Below, in pieces: positions 1 to 12,959 of a stretch of 34,872 nt of DNA. Under the pieces are notes generated by a model that ran no database searches, was not told the origin of the DNA, and was given only the letters and a program-made list of their open reading frames with translations. The DNA lies in NCBI RefSeq assembly GCF_000190375.1, contig NZ_AEWG01000009.1, positions 1 through 34,872 of the forward strand, in the 5' to 3' direction. The translations under genes and the position numbers were made by a program. Within the stretch, counting starts at the first letter, position 1. The number at the start of each line of letters is the position of its first letter. This stretch comes from Rubrivivax benzoatilyticus JA2 = ATCC BAA-35 (lineage in GTDB: Bacteria > Pseudomonadota > Gammaproteobacteria > Burkholderiales > Burkholderiaceae_C).

Positions 1-234
1 GCCGAACGTGCGATCCCGATCGACCAGCTGTCGGCCGAGCAGCGCCGCGGGCTGCCGCAGCTGTCGATCGGCGGCGCGATCTACTCCGAACAGCCGGCGG
101 CGCGCATGCTGCTCGTCGGCGGCCAGTTGCTGCACGAGGGCGACGTCGCCGCGCCCGGGGTGACGCTGGAGCGCATCGGCCCGCGTTCGGCCGTGCTGCG
201 CTGGCGCGAGCTGCGCTACGAAGTGGCTTACTGA
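1..234 (+). CDS. gspB: GspB-like type II secretion protein, C-terminal part (partial)
   Basis: The frame is open from base 1 to the TGA at 232-234 and gives the last 77 residues of a protein whose start lies outside the window. The segment LPQLSIGGAIYSEQPAARM followed by a GG-x-LLHEGD-x-APGV-x-LE pattern matches the periplasmic C-terminal domain of GspB/PulB-type proteins (T2SSB). In that family, known members work with the GspA ATPase or pilot the secretin during assembly of the type II secretion system. The gene is alone here, so no secretion neighbours can be checked. The family call is by motif memory; the exact subfamily is less certain. Confidence 0.72.
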   Translation, partial: AERAIPIDQLSAEQRRGLPQLSIGGAIYSEQPAARMLLVGGQLLHEGDVAAPGVTLERIGPRSAVLRWRELRYEVAY

Positions 235-250
235 GCCGCCGCAGGCCGGC

Positions 251-301
251 TCCGGATCGCCCCGCGGTTGACCGGCATGAAACCGCGGAGCATGATCCGG
301 A
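251..301. repeat. Nested perfect inverted repeats between gspB and zwf
   Basis: Two perfect inverted repeats are nested. The outer arms TCCGGATC (251-258) and GATCCGGA (294-301) enclose the inner arms CCGCGGTT (262-269) and AACCGCGG (281-288). RNA from either strand could fold into one long interrupted hairpin. No T-run follows on the plus strand, so a simple intrinsic terminator is not supported. It sits 16 bp downstream of gspB and ends 28 bp before the zwf start codon, so it could be a gspB 3' stem, a zwf leader structure or an operator. Confidence 0.6.
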
Positions 302-329
302 CGAAACAAAGTTACATGCACGCCCCGAC

Positions 330-1775
330 ATGTCCTTCGACCTCGTCTTCTTCGGTGGCACCGGCGACCTGACCTGGCGCAAGCTGCTTCCGGCGCTGTT
401 CCAGGCCTGGCGCCACCACAAGCTGCCCGAGGGCGGCCGCATCCTCGCCGTCGCACGCGATGAACGCAGCGACGACGAGTACCGCGCCTTCGTGCGCGAA
501 CGTTTTGCCGCCGTCGACAGCAGCAAGCGCCCGAACGACGCCGAGTTCGACGCCTTCGCGCAGCTGCTGCACTACCGGCGCATGGACCTGTCCAAGCCGG
601 AGGACTACGCCGGCCTGAAGGCCTGGCTGGCCGAACGCGGCGCCGACACGGCGCTGATGTACCTGGCGACCAGCCCCTACCTGTTCCCGGTGATCTGCGA
701 ACAGCTCGGCGCCGCCGGCATCGTCGGCCCGCACGTGCGCATCGTGCTCGAGAAGCCGCTGGGCCACGACCTCGCCAGCGCGCAGCAGATCAACCGCGTC
801 GTGCGTTCGGTGTTCGACGAGCGCCAGGCGCTGCGCATCGACCACTACCTCGGCAAGCCCGCGGTGCAGAACCTGATGGCGCTGCGTTTCGGCAACGCCT
901 TGTTCGAGCCGCTGTGGCGGCGCGAGTGGATCGCCAACATCCAGATCACGCTGGCCGAGTCGCTCGGCGTCGGCACGCGCGGCGACTACTACGACCGCAC
1001 CGGCGCGCTGCGCGACATGATCCAGAACCATGCGCTGCAGCTGCTGACGATGATCGCGATGGAGCCGCCGTCGTCCAGCGCCGCCGACGCGATCCGCGAC
1101 GAGAAGCTGAAGGTGCTGCGTTCGCTGCGCCCGTTCACGCCCGAGACGGTGGCGCGCGACGTCGTGCGCGGCCAGTACCGCGCCGGCAGCGTCGAGGGCC
1201 AGGCGGTGCCGGGCTACCTCGACGAGGTCAAGGTGCCGGCCGGCAGCCGCTGCGAGACCTTCGTCGCGCTGCGCACCGAGATCCAGAACTGGCGCTGGGC
1301 CGGCGTGCCCTTCTACCTGCGCACCGGCAAGCGCCTGGCCGGGCAGGACGCGCACATCGTCGTCAACTTCCGCGAGGTGCCGCACCCGATCTTCCCGGGC
1401 ACGCGGCGCGCCAACCGTCTGGTCATCAAGCTGCAGCCCGAGGACGGGCTGGAGCTGCACCTGCTGGCGGCCACCGGCGGCAGCCGCGACGAGCTGCTGT
1501 CGCCGGTGTCGCTGGACCTGGACTTCGACCGGGCATTCCCGAGCGAGCGTGTCGGCGCCTACGAGCGCCTGCTGCTCGACGCCATCGCCGGGCGGCTGAA
1601 CCTGTTCGTGCGCAGCGACGAGCAGGAGCAGGCCTGGCGCTGGGTCGAGCCGGTGCTGGACGCCTGGAACAACGACCCGACCGGCCCGCGCCCCTACGCG
1701 GCCGGCAGCTGGGGCCCGGCGGCGGCCAGCGCGCTCGTCGCGCGCGACGGCTGTGCCTGGGCCGAGGAACAATGA
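330..1775 (+). CDS. zwf: Glucose-6-phosphate 1-dehydrogenase
   Basis: This 481-residue protein oxidises glucose 6-phosphate to 6-phosphogluconolactone with NADP(+) in the cytosol. That is the entry step of the oxidative pentose phosphate and Entner-Doudoroff routes. The N-terminus carries the dinucleotide-binding signature GGTGDL (residues 9-14), EKPLGHD lies at 141-147, and the active-site signature RIDHYLGK at 169-176 includes the catalytic His and substrate-binding Lys. Length is normal for the family (about 480-500). The ATG at 330 places the Rossmann strand right at the N-terminus, as usual; there is no strong ribosome binding site. The stop overlaps the hexR start (ATGA, 1772-1775), so the two genes should be one translationally coupled unit. 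Confidence 0.97.
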   Translation: MSFDLVFFGGTGDLTWRKLLPALFQAWRHHKLPEGGRILAVARDERSDDEYRAFVRERFAAVDSSKRPNDAEFDAFAQLLHYRRMDLSKPEDYAGLKAWLAERGADTALMYLATSPYLFPVICEQLGAAGIVGPHVRIVLEKPLGHDLASAQQINRVVRSVFDERQALRIDHYLGKPAVQNLMALRFGNALFEPLWRREWIANIQITLAESLGVGTRGDYYDRTGALRDMIQNHALQLLTMIAMEPPSSSAADAIRDEKLKVLRSLRPFTPETVARDVVRGQYRAGSVEGQAVPGYLDEVKVPAGSRCETFVALRTEIQNWRWAGVPFYLRTGKRLAGQDAHIVVNFREVPHPIFPGTRRANRLVIKLQPEDGLELHLLAATGGSRDELLSPVSLDLDFDRAFPSERVGAYERLLLDAIAGRLNLFVRSDEQEQAWRWVEPVLDAWNNDPTGPRPYAAGSWGPAAASALVARDGCAWAEEQ

Positions 1776-2731
1776 ACACCTTCCCGCCCCCGACCCCGCG
1801 GCCCGTCCGCGACCCCGCCGCCGAACTGAGCCCGATGCTCGAACGCATCCGGGCCTCGATCCCGGCGCTGCCGCCGGCCGAGCAGCGTGTCGCGCGCCTG
1901 CTGCTGGCCGACGCCCGCGGTTTCGCCAGCCTGCCGGTCGGCGAACTCGCCGAACGTGCGCGTGTCAGCAAACCCACCGTCGTGCGCTTCTGCCGCAGCG
2001 TCGGTTACGACGGCCTGGCCGACTTCAAGATCAAGCTCGCCGGCAGCGTCAACGAAGGCGTGCCCTTCGTGCACCGCGCCGTCGAGGAGGACGACAAGCC
2101 CGGCGACCTGGTCATCAAGGTCGTCGACAACGCCGTCGCGGCGCTGCTGCGCTACCGCAACGCCGCGGCCAGCCAGGCGATCGAGGACGCGATCACGGCA
2201 CTGACCGAAGCCGGCCGCCACAGCCGGCGCATCGAGTTCTACGGCGTCGGCAACTCCGGCATCGTGGCGCTGGACGCGCAGCACAAGTTCTTCCGCCTGG
2301 GCGTCAACTCGATGGCCATCAGCGACGGCCACGTGCAGGTGATGAGCGCGACGATGCTCGGCGAAGGCGACTGCGCCGTCGTCATCAGCAATTCGGGGCG
2401 CAGCCGCGACATCCTGGACGTCGCCGAGATCGCGCGCCGCAAAGGCGCGACGGTGATCGTCATCACCGCCAGCGGCTCGCCGCTGGCGACGCTGGCGCTG
2501 GGCTCGCCGGGCCACGTCCTGCTGGCCGCCGACCACCCCGAGGACGCCGACCGCTACAGCCCGATGGTCTCGCGGCTGCTGCACCTGACGATCGTCGACA
2601 TCCTCGCCACCGGCGTGGCGCTGCGCCTGGGCTCGGCCGCGCTGCGGCCGACGCTCTCGGAGATCAAGAAGAACCTGCGCAACCGGCGTTATTCCGACGG
2701 CCAGCGGCTGGCCGAAGACGCCGGACGCTGA
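1772..2731 (+). CDS. hexR: RpiR/HexR-family transcriptional regulator
   Basis: This 319-residue protein has the two-domain RpiR plan. An N-terminal winged helix-turn-helix covers about residues 20-95, with the recognition segment SKPTVVRFCRSVGYDG at 66-81. A C-terminal SIS sugar-phosphate-binding domain covers about 150-290, with YGVGNSG near 157 and ISNSGRSRDIL near 210. In proteobacteria HexR is a repressor/activator that senses 2-keto-3-deoxy-6-phosphogluconate and controls zwf, edd-eda and other central carbon genes. Overlap with zwf supports that identity and suggests autoregulation with its target. I could not find a full HexR-type palindrome upstream of zwf; only a GTTACA half-site is visible at 311-316. 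It converges with mlaB, with a 6-bp gap between stop codons. Confidence 0.9.
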   Translation: MNTFPPPTPRPVRDPAAELSPMLERIRASIPALPPAEQRVARLLLADARGFASLPVGELAERARVSKPTVVRFCRSVGYDGLADFKIKLAGSVNEGVPFVHRAVEEDDKPGDLVIKVVDNAVAALLRYRNAAASQAIEDAITALTEAGRHSRRIEFYGVGNSGIVALDAQHKFFRLGVNSMAISDGHVQVMSATMLGEGDCAVVISNSGRSRDILDVAEIARRKGATVIVITASGSPLATLALGSPGHVLLAADHPEDADRYSPMVSRLLHLTIVDILATGVALRLGSAALRPTLSEIKKNLRNRRYSDGQRLAEDAGR

Positions 2732-2737
2732 GCCGGT

Positions 2738-2998
2738 TCAGGCGGCGGCCGCAGCCGGCAGGCCCAGCAGTTCGTCGACACCGTACAGGCGCGCCAGCTC
2801 GACGAGCTGGGCCGGGGCGCCGTCGACACGCAGCGTGCGCCCGCGCGCCGCAGCCCGGCGCCGGGCCTCGAGCAGCAGCGCGACCGCCGAGCTGTCGAAC
2901 TCGGCGAGCGCGCTGGCGTCGACGACTTCGGTGTCGTCACCGAGCTGGCGCAGCAGGTCCGGCGCCTGCGCCAGCATGGCGGTCGCGGGCAGCTTCAT
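2738..2998 (-). CDS. mlaB: MlaB-type STAS-domain protein
   Basis: This small cytoplasmic protein of 86 residues is a single STAS domain. It has an N-terminal strand region, the signature VVDASALAEFDSSAVALLL around residues 25-44 (the DSS/DTS motif corresponds to the anti-sigma-antagonist serine region), and a helix-rich C-terminus. In the Mla system MlaB binds the ATPase MlaF and stabilises the MlaFEDB inner-membrane complex. Here it is the last gene of the operon, starting one base after the mlaC stop (TGA-g-ATG), so translation is probably coupled. Identity rests strongly on this operon position as the STAS domain alone is not specific. Confidence 0.9.
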   Translation of the reverse strand: MKLPATAMLAQAPDLLRQLGDDTEVVDASALAEFDSSAVALLLEARRRAAARGRTLRVDGAPAQLVELARLYGVDELLGLPAAAAA

Positions 2999-2999
2999 C

Positions 3000-3620
3000 T
3001 CAGCCCTTCTTGGCGGGCTGGACCGGCGCCTTGTTGCGTTCGACGAGCTTGGCGATCAGGCCGTCGATGCCGCCGGCGCCGAGCTCCTGCGCGAACTGCG
3101 AGCGGTAGCTCTGCACCAGCCAGATGCCGCCGACGTTGACGTCGATGATCTTCCAGGCGCCCTGCACCTGGTCGAGGCGGTAGTCGAGCTTGATCGGCTC
3201 GCCCTTGCCGCGCACCTCGGACTGCACGACGACCTGCGTGCCGCCGGGCACCGGCTGGGTCTTCGTGATCTCGACGGTCTGGTCCTTCAGCTGCGTCAGC
3301 GCGCCGGCGTAGACCCGCACCAGCAGCGTCTTGAACTCGGCCTGCAGCTTCTGGCGCTGCTCGGGCGTGGCGCTGCGCCACTGCGGGCCGACGGCCGAGC
3401 GCGTGACGGTCTCGAAGGCCACCGCCGGCATCACCTTCTGGTCGACGAGCGCGACGATGGCGTTGATGTCGCCGGACTGGATCGCCTTGTCGTTCTTGGC
3501 CGTCGTCAGCACGTCGTTGGAGATCGTGCGCACGAAGGCATCGGCCGCGCCGGGCTGGGCGTTGGCGCCGGCGATCAGGAGGCCCAGCATCGCCAGGCCG
3601 GTGAGGAGTTGCTTGAACAT
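3000..3620 (-). CDS. mlaC: MlaC periplasmic phospholipid-binding protein
   Basis: A 206-residue periplasmic shuttle carries phospholipids between the outer-membrane MlaA complex and the inner-membrane MlaFEDB transporter. I chose the ATG at 3620 because it directly precedes a classical signal peptide (MFKQLLTGLAMLGLLIAGANA, cut near residue 21). The upstream in-frame extension to 3692 has no signal-like character. The mature part shows the MlaC/Ttg2D pattern: VALVDQKVMPAVAFETVTR, then WRSATPEQRQKLQAEFKTLL, then a C-terminal GIWLVQSYRSQFA segment. It follows mlaA after a 68-nt gap and abuts mlaB. Confidence 0.95.
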   Translation of the reverse strand: MFKQLLTGLAMLGLLIAGANAQPGAADAFVRTISNDVLTTAKNDKAIQSGDINAIVALVDQKVMPAVAFETVTRSAVGPQWRSATPEQRQKLQAEFKTLLVRVYAGALTQLKDQTVEITKTQPVPGGTQVVVQSEVRGKGEPIKLDYRLDQVQGAWKIIDVNVGGIWLVQSYRSQFAQELGAGGIDGLIAKLVERNKAPVQPAKKG

Positions 3621-3688
3621 CGTTTGCCTTTCGGTTGCGTGCACGCCGCGAGGCGTTGCCGCTTCAACGCACGGGCCGCCAGGGCGGT

Positions 3689-4447
3689 TCACCGTGCCGG
3701 CTCGGCCTCGTCGTCGCCGTAGTCGTCGTAGTCCTCGAGCGGCGGAGCGCCGTCCCAGACCTGGTCCAGCCGCCGCGACAGGTAGGCGTCACGCACGAAC
3801 GAATAACGGTCGAGCGCGACCTGGTCGAGCAACTGGGTCGTGGACAACAGATCGCTGCGGGCGTTCAACAGTTCCATCGCCAGCACGCCGTAACCGCCGG
3901 CATCGGTCTGCGGCAGCCGCGACGGGGCGAACATGCGGTCGACCGGCCAGGCCAGGCCGTCGCGCACCGACGAGGGGCCGAGCAGCGGCAGCACGACATA
4001 CGGCCCGGGGCCCACGCCCCAGACGCCCAGCGTCTGGCCGAAGTCCTCGCTGCGGCGGTCCAGCCGCAGTTCGGTGCCCCAGTCGAGCAGGCCGAACAGG
4101 CCCATCGTCGTGTTGACGAGCACGCGCGCACTCATCTCCAGGCCGTCGGCCGGCTTGCCCTGCAGGAACTGGTTGGCCGCCGACCAGACGTCGCGGACGT
4201 TGCCCAGCACGTTGGCGACGCCGGTGCGCACGATCTGCGGCACGACGTCGCGGTAAGCCTCGGCGGCCGGGCGCAAGACCGCCTCGTCGACCTTGTCGTT
4301 GAACGCGTAGACCTTGCGGTTCCAGTTCTCCCACGGGTCCGCCGGCGACGCGACACGCGCCGGCGCGTCGCCGGTGGCGGGTGCCGGAGCCGTCGCGCAG
4401 CCCGCGGCGAGCGCGGCGACGGCGAGCGCGGCGGCCAGGCGCTTCAC
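3689..4447 (-). CDS. mlaA: MlaA (VacJ) outer-membrane lipoprotein
   Basis: This 252-residue lipoprotein extracts misplaced phospholipid from the outer leaflet of the outer membrane, normally with a porin trimer. The signal peptide ends in the lipobox LAAGC, with Cys at residue 17. The family core follows: WENWNRKVYAFNDKVDEA (about 40-57), LLDWGTELRLDRRSEDFGQ, and GPYVVLPLLGPSSVRDG. The C-terminal tail is acidic (DDYGDDEAE). The start is GTG at 4447, overlapping the mlaD stop (GTGA). Having mlaA inside the operon between mlaD and mlaC matches the Burkholderia-type mlaFEDACB order and differs from E. coli, where mlaA is separate. Confidence 0.95.
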   Translation of the reverse strand: MKRLAAALAVAALAAGCATAPAPATGDAPARVASPADPWENWNRKVYAFNDKVDEAVLRPAAEAYRDVVPQIVRTGVANVLGNVRDVWSAANQFLQGKPADGLEMSARVLVNTTMGLFGLLDWGTELRLDRRSEDFGQTLGVWGVGPGPYVVLPLLGPSSVRDGLAWPVDRMFAPSRLPQTDAGGYGVLAMELLNARSDLLSTTQLLDQVALDRYSFVRDAYLSRRLDQVWDGAPPLEDYDDYGDDEAEPAR

Positions 4448-4938
4448 GGCGCGGCTCCCGGTGCGGTGGCGCCGCTGCCGGCCTCGGCGGCCTTGCCGGT
4501 CATGAACTGGCCGATGAGGTTCTCCAGCACGACGGCCGACTGGGTCTGCGCGACGATGTCGCCGGACTTCAGGTTCTGGTCGTCACCGCCGGGTTCCAGC
4601 CCGATGTACTGGTCACCCAGCAGGCCGGAGGTGAGGATCTTGGCCGCCGAGTCCTTGGGAAACTGGAAGCGCTGGTCGATGTCCATCTCGACGACGCCCT
4701 GGAAGGTCTGCGGGTCCAGCGAGATCGACTTGACGCGGCCGACGACGACGCCGGCGCTGCGCACCGGCGCCCTCGCCTTCAGCCCGCCGATGTTGTCGAA
4801 GCGTGCCGTCAGCGCATAGGTGGCGCCGCTGCTGCTGAAACTGCCCAGGTTGGCCGCCTTCAGCGCCAGGAACGCGAACGCGCACAGGCCCAGCAGGACA
4901 AACAGCCCGACGAGCGTCTCGATACCCTTCTTACCCAT
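4444..4938 (-). CDS. mlaD: MlaD, MCE-domain inner-membrane subunit
   Basis: This 164-residue protein has one N-terminal transmembrane helix (about residues 8-28, LVGLFVLLGLCAFAFLAL) followed by a single periplasmic MCE domain (about 38-120). Recognisable segments are TARFDNIGGLKARAPVRSAG, then VGRVKSISLDP, and LTSGLLGDQYIGLEPGG. MlaD forms a hexameric ring on the MlaFE transporter and passes lipid to or from MlaC. The length fits single-MCE MlaD. A good ribosome binding site (AGGAAAAGA) precedes the ATG. It lies 22 nt after mlaE and overlaps mlaA by 4 nt. Confidence 0.96.
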   Translation of the reverse strand: MGKKGIETLVGLFVLLGLCAFAFLALKAANLGSFSSSGATYALTARFDNIGGLKARAPVRSAGVVVGRVKSISLDPQTFQGVVEMDIDQRFQFPKDSAAKILTSGLLGDQYIGLEPGGDDQNLKSGDIVAQTQSAVVLENLIGQFMTGKAAEAGSGATAPGAAP

Positions 4939-4960
4939 TCTTTTCCTCGGCGACGCCGGA

Positions 4961-5743
4961 TCACGGCGTCGAGAACATCAGTGCGGTCAACAGGAAGTCC
5001 ATGGCCAGCACCGCCAGTGACGCGATGACCACCGTGCGTGTCGTCGCATGGGCCACGCCCTCGGGCGTGGCCTGCGTCTCGTAACCCTGGTACAGCGCCA
5101 CCGCGGTGCAGATGACGCCGAAGACGAAGCTCTTGACGATGCCATTGCCGACGTCGCGCCAGACGTCGACGCTGCTCTGCATGATCGACCAGAAGTTGCC
5201 GGCGTCGACACCGATCAGCAGCACCGCGACGACCCAGGCTCCCAGGATGCCGATGGCCGAAAACAGGGCGGCCAGCAGGGGCATCGAGATGATGCCGCCC
5301 AGGAAACGCGGCGCCAGCACGCGGCTGCGCGGGTCGATCGCCATCAGCTCCATCGCGGCGAGCTGCTCGCCGGCCTTCATCAGGCCGATCTCGGCGGTCA
5401 GCGAGGTGCCGGCGCGGCCGGCGAACAGCAGCGCCGCGACCACCGGGCCGAGCTCGCGCACCAGCGACAGGTTGACGACGAGGCCCAGGCTCTCGGCGGC
5501 GCCGTAGGTCACCAGCGCGTAGTACATCTGCAGCGCCAGCACGAAGCCCACCGCCATGCCCGAGGCCAGGATGATGACCAGCGAGCGGTTGCCGATGGCG
5601 TGGATCTGCGCGACGACCAGCGAGAAGCGGCGCAGCGCCGCCGGCGAGTGGCGCAGCAGATCGACGAAGAAATAGGCGGCGTGGCCCAGCGCCCGCAGCC
5701 ATTCGAGCGTGAAGCGGCCGATGAACTGCAGCGCTGCCGTCAT
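4961..5743 (-). CDS. mlaE: MlaE, phospholipid ABC transporter permease
   Basis: The 260-residue inner-membrane permease belongs to the MlaE/YrbE family. It shows an N-terminal amphipathic segment and about five hydrophobic helices. Conserved landmarks are SLVIILASGMAVGFVLALQ, then LVRELGPVVAALLFAGRAGT (the coupling-helix region), and AMELMAIDPRSRVLAPRFLGG. The ATG at 5743 overlaps the mlaF stop at 5740 (ATGA), which sets the start. Together with MlaF, MlaD and MlaB it forms the energised lipid transporter of the inner membrane. I see nothing unusual. Confidence 0.96.
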   Translation of the reverse strand: MTAALQFIGRFTLEWLRALGHAAYFFVDLLRHSPAALRRFSLVVAQIHAIGNRSLVIILASGMAVGFVLALQMYYALVTYGAAESLGLVVNLSLVRELGPVVAALLFAGRAGTSLTAEIGLMKAGEQLAAMELMAIDPRSRVLAPRFLGGIISMPLLAALFSAIGILGAWVVAVLLIGVDAGNFWSIMQSSVDVWRDVGNGIVKSFVFGVICTAVALYQGYETQATPEGVAHATTRTVVIASLAVLAMDFLLTALMFSTP

Positions 5744-6615
5744 GCGCCGGCTCCCAGGTCCTGCGCCAGCGGCGGCGCCGGGTAGTGGAACTTGACCGGT
5801 CCGTCGGGCTCGCCGCGGATGAACTGGCGCACCTCCGGGTCGTCCGAGCGCGACAGCTCGGCCGGCGTGCCTTCGGCGACGATCGTGCCGCCGGCACGCA
5901 TCAGGTAGGCGTAGTCGACGATCTGGAAACACTCCTGCACGTCGTGCGAGACGACGAGCGAGGTCGAGCCGGTGGCGTCGTTGAGCTTGCGGATCAGGTT
6001 GGCGGTGACGCCCATCGAGATCGGGTCCAGCCCGGCGAAGGGCTCGTCGTACATGATCAGCTCGGGGTCCAGCGAGATCGCACGCGCCAGCGCGATGCGC
6101 CGCGCCATGCCGCCCGAGACCTGCGAGATGCGCAGCGCCGCCGCGCCGCGCAGGCCCACCGCGTTCAGCTTCATCAGCGCGATGTCGCGAATCGCCGACT
6201 CGGGCAGATCCGGGAAATGCTCGCGCAGCGGGAAGGCGACGTTCTCGAACACCGTCAGGTCGGTGAACAGCGCGCCGAACTGGAACAGCATGCCCAGGCG
6301 GCGGCGCTGGCGGAACAGCTGGTCCTTGTCGCGCGTGTCGACCTGTTCGCCGTCGAAGACGATGCGCCCCTGGTTGGGCGGGTAGACGCCGCCGATCAGC
6401 CGCAGCAGCGTCGTCTTGCCACAACCCGAGCCGCCGAGGATGGCCGTGACCTGGCCGCGGCGAAAGGTCATCGAGACGTCGCGGAGGATCGTCCGCTCGG
6501 CGTCGTAGCCGAACGTGACGTGGTCGATCTCGATGAGCGTGTCGGACTTCAAGCGCTGCGCGTCGCGGCCTGTCGGCCCCGACCTAAACGAATCGTGGGT
6601 CGGTAATTTTCGCAC
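5740..6615 (-). CDS. mlaF: MlaF, phospholipid ABC transporter ATPase
   Basis: This is the cytoplasmic ATPase that drives the Mla transporter and the first gene of the mlaFEDACB operon. Counting from the GTG at 6615 (291 residues), Walker A is GGSGCGKTT (61-69), the signature is VSGGMARRIALARA, and Walker B is LIMYDEPFAGLD followed by the switch His in SLVVSHDV. The start is not certain. GTG at 6615 has a GGAG four bases upstream, whereas a TTG 21 codons later (6552) would give the more usual length of about 270 residues; no ATG lies before the first conserved strand. It is separated from gltD by a terminator, so mla should have its own promoter in 6616-6693. Confidence 0.94.
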   Translation of the reverse strand: MRKLPTHDSFRSGPTGRDAQRLKSDTLIEIDHVTFGYDAERTILRDVSMTFRRGQVTAILGGSGCGKTTLLRLIGGVYPPNQGRIVFDGEQVDTRDKDQLFRQRRRLGMLFQFGALFTDLTVFENVAFPLREHFPDLPESAIRDIALMKLNAVGLRGAAALRISQVSGGMARRIALARAISLDPELIMYDEPFAGLDPISMGVTANLIRKLNDATGSTSLVVSHDVQECFQIVDYAYLMRAGGTIVAEGTPAELSRSDDPEVRQFIRGEPDGPVKFHYPAPPLAQDLGAGA

Positions 6616-6630
6616 GAGGCTCCGGAGGCT

Positions 6631-6644
6631 GCGGGTCGACCCGC
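6631..6644. promoter_or_regulatory. 14-bp perfect palindrome upstream of mlaF
   Basis: GCGGGTCGACCCGC is self-complementary across all 14 bases and lies 15 bp upstream of the mlaF GTG at 6615. Its position between the gltBD terminator and the first mla codon makes it a candidate operator or 5'-leader hairpin. No regulator is identified and no clear -35/-10 pair could be assigned beside it. Chance occurrence is possible in such G+C-rich DNA. Confidence 0.35.
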
Positions 6645-6683
6645 ATTCACCCCCGGTAAAGCCTTGTGAACGGCGACGTGACG

Positions 6684-6721
6684 GAAACGAAACGGGGTCA
6701 GGTCTCGAAAGACCTGACCCC
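6684..6721 (-). terminator. Intrinsic terminator of gltBD
   Basis: A perfect 12-bp stem, GGGGTCAGGTCT (6694-6705) with AGACCTGACCCC (6710-6721), closes a CGAA loop on the plus strand. Read on the minus strand it starts 18 nt after the gltD stop and is followed by the T-rich tract GTTTCGTTT. That is the layout of a rho-independent terminator for gltBD, and it insulates mlaFEDACB from glt transcription. The stem sequence resembles dispersed GGGGTCAGG repeats that I associate with RAYT-type elements. Confidence 0.85.
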
Positions 6722-6739
6722 AGCCTTCTTTCGCCTTGT

Positions 6740-8206
6740 TTAGCGCGGCAGCAGCGACGAGCCGGTCAGGAACTCGTCGACGGCGCGCGCGCACTGGCGG
6801 CCTTCGCGGATCGCCCAGACGACGAGCGACTGGCCGCGGCGCATGTCGCCGGCGGCGAAGACCTTGGCGACGCTGGTGCGGTAGCCGCCGGCGGCCTCGG
6901 TCGTGGCCGCGGCGTTGCCGCGCGCGTCCTTGGCGACGCCGAAGGCTTCGAGCACGCTGGCCACGGGGTTCGTGAAGCCCATCGCCAGCAGCACCAGGTC
7001 GGCCTTCCATTCCTTCTCGCTGCCCGGCACCTCGACCATCTTGCCGCCCTGCCACTGCACGTTCACCGTCTTCAAGCCGGTGAGCTTGCCCTTGGCGCCG
7101 ACGAACTCCTTGGTCGCGATGGCGAACTCGCGCACGCAGCCTTCCTCGTGGCTGGAGCTGGTGCGCAGCTTGGTCGGCCAGTACGGCCAGGTCATCGGCC
7201 GGTCTTCCTGCTCGGGCGGCATCGGCATCAGCTCGAACTGCGTGACGCTGGCCGCGCCGTGACGGTTGCTGGTGCCGACGCAGTCGCTGCCGGTGTCGCC
7301 GCCGCCGATGACGATGACGTGTTTGCCGTCGGCCCGGATCTGGCCCTTGACCTTGTCGCCGGCGACGACCTTGTTCTGCTGCGGCAGGAACTCCATCGCG
7401 AAGTGCACGCCGTCGAGGTCGCGCCCGGGCACCGGCAGATCACGCGACTGCTCGGCGCCGCCGGCCAGGATGACGGCGTCGAACTCGGCCTGCAGCTGCT
7501 CGGCCGAGACCGTCTCCTTGGCGTCGTTCGTGACCTTGCTGCCCTTGGGCAGCGCACCGACGAGCACGCCGGTGCGGAAGACCACGCCTTCGGCCTTCAT
7601 CTGCTCGACGCGGCGGTCGATGTGCGACTTCTCGAACTTGAAGTCGGGGATGCCGTAGCGCAGCAGGCCGCCGACACGGTGGTTCTTCTCGAACACCGTC
7701 ACCTCGTGGCCGGCACGCGCGAGCTGCTGCGCCGCCGCCAGGCCGGCCGGGCCGGAACCGACGACGGCCACCTTCTTGCCGGTCTTGGCCTTGGCCGGCT
7801 GCGGCTGGATCCAGCCTTCGGCCCAGGCGCGGTCGACGATCGCGTGCTCCAGGCTCTTGATGCCGACCGCGTCGCCGTTGACGTTCAGCGTGCACGCCGC
7901 CTCGCAGGGCGCGGGGCAGATGCGGCCGGTGAACTCGGGGAAGTTGTTCGTCGAGTGCAGCACCTCGATCGCGTTCTTCCAGTCGCCGCGGTAGACCAGA
8001 TCGTTCCAGTCCGGAATGACGTTGTTGACCGGGCAGCCGTTGTTGCAGAACGGCGTGCCGCAGTCCATGCAGCGTGCGCCCTGGATCTTCGCCTTCGGCT
8101 CGTCGAGGCCGATGACGAACTCCTTCCAGGTCTTCAGACGTTCGGCGACGGGCGCGTAGCCCTCCTCCTGGCGCTCGAACTCGAGGAAGCCGGTGACCTT
8201 GCCCAT
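6740..8206 (-). CDS. gltD: Glutamate synthase small subunit
   Basis: This 488-residue FAD/iron-sulfur subunit takes electrons from NADPH and passes them to GltB for glutamate synthesis in the cytosol. The N-terminal region has two cysteine clusters for [4Fe-4S] centres ([14 protein letters not shown] and CPAPCEAAC). The FAD-binding motif [19 protein letters not shown] and the NADPH-binding motif [13 protein letters not shown] follow, and the C-terminal FAD segment ends in [19 protein letters not shown] chose the ATG at 8206 ([13 protein letters not shown]), the family's normal N-terminus; the longer open frame upstream is a proline-rich artefact over the gltB 3' end. It lies 22 nt downstream of gltB. 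Confidence 0.97.
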   Translation of the reverse strand: MGKVTGFLEFERQEEGYAPVAERLKTWKEFVIGLDEPKAKIQGARCMDCGTPFCNNGCPVNNVIPDWNDLVYRGDWKNAIEVLHSTNNFPEFTGRICPAPCEAACTLNVNGDAVGIKSLEHAIVDRAWAEGWIQPQPAKAKTGKKVAVVGSGPAGLAAAQQLARAGHEVTVFEKNHRVGGLLRYGIPDFKFEKSHIDRRVEQMKAEGVVFRTGVLVGALPKGSKVTNDAKETVSAEQLQAEFDAVILAGGAEQSRDLPVPGRDLDGVHFAMEFLPQQNKVVAGDKVKGQIRADGKHVIVIGGGDTGSDCVGTSNRHGAASVTQFELMPMPPEQEDRPMTWPYWPTKLRTSSSHEEGCVREFAIATKEFVGAKGKLTGLKTVNVQWQGGKMVEVPGSEKEWKADLVLLAMGFTNPVASVLEAFGVAKDARGNAAATTEAAGGYRTSVAKVFAAGDMRRGQSLVVWAIREGRQCARAVDEFLTGSSLLPR

Positions 8207-8228
8207 GATGGTTCTCGTCCTGTTCGGG

Positions 8229-12959
<4,731 letters not shown>

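Noticed and set aside
311..316. HexR operator upstream of zwf
   Set aside because: Only a GTTACA half-site is present; the facing TGTA half at the right distance is missing.
312..1772. Open frame on the minus strand opposite zwf
   Set aside because: Shadow of zwf; composition is dominated by Ala/Val/Asp/Gln/Arg as in other antisense frames here.
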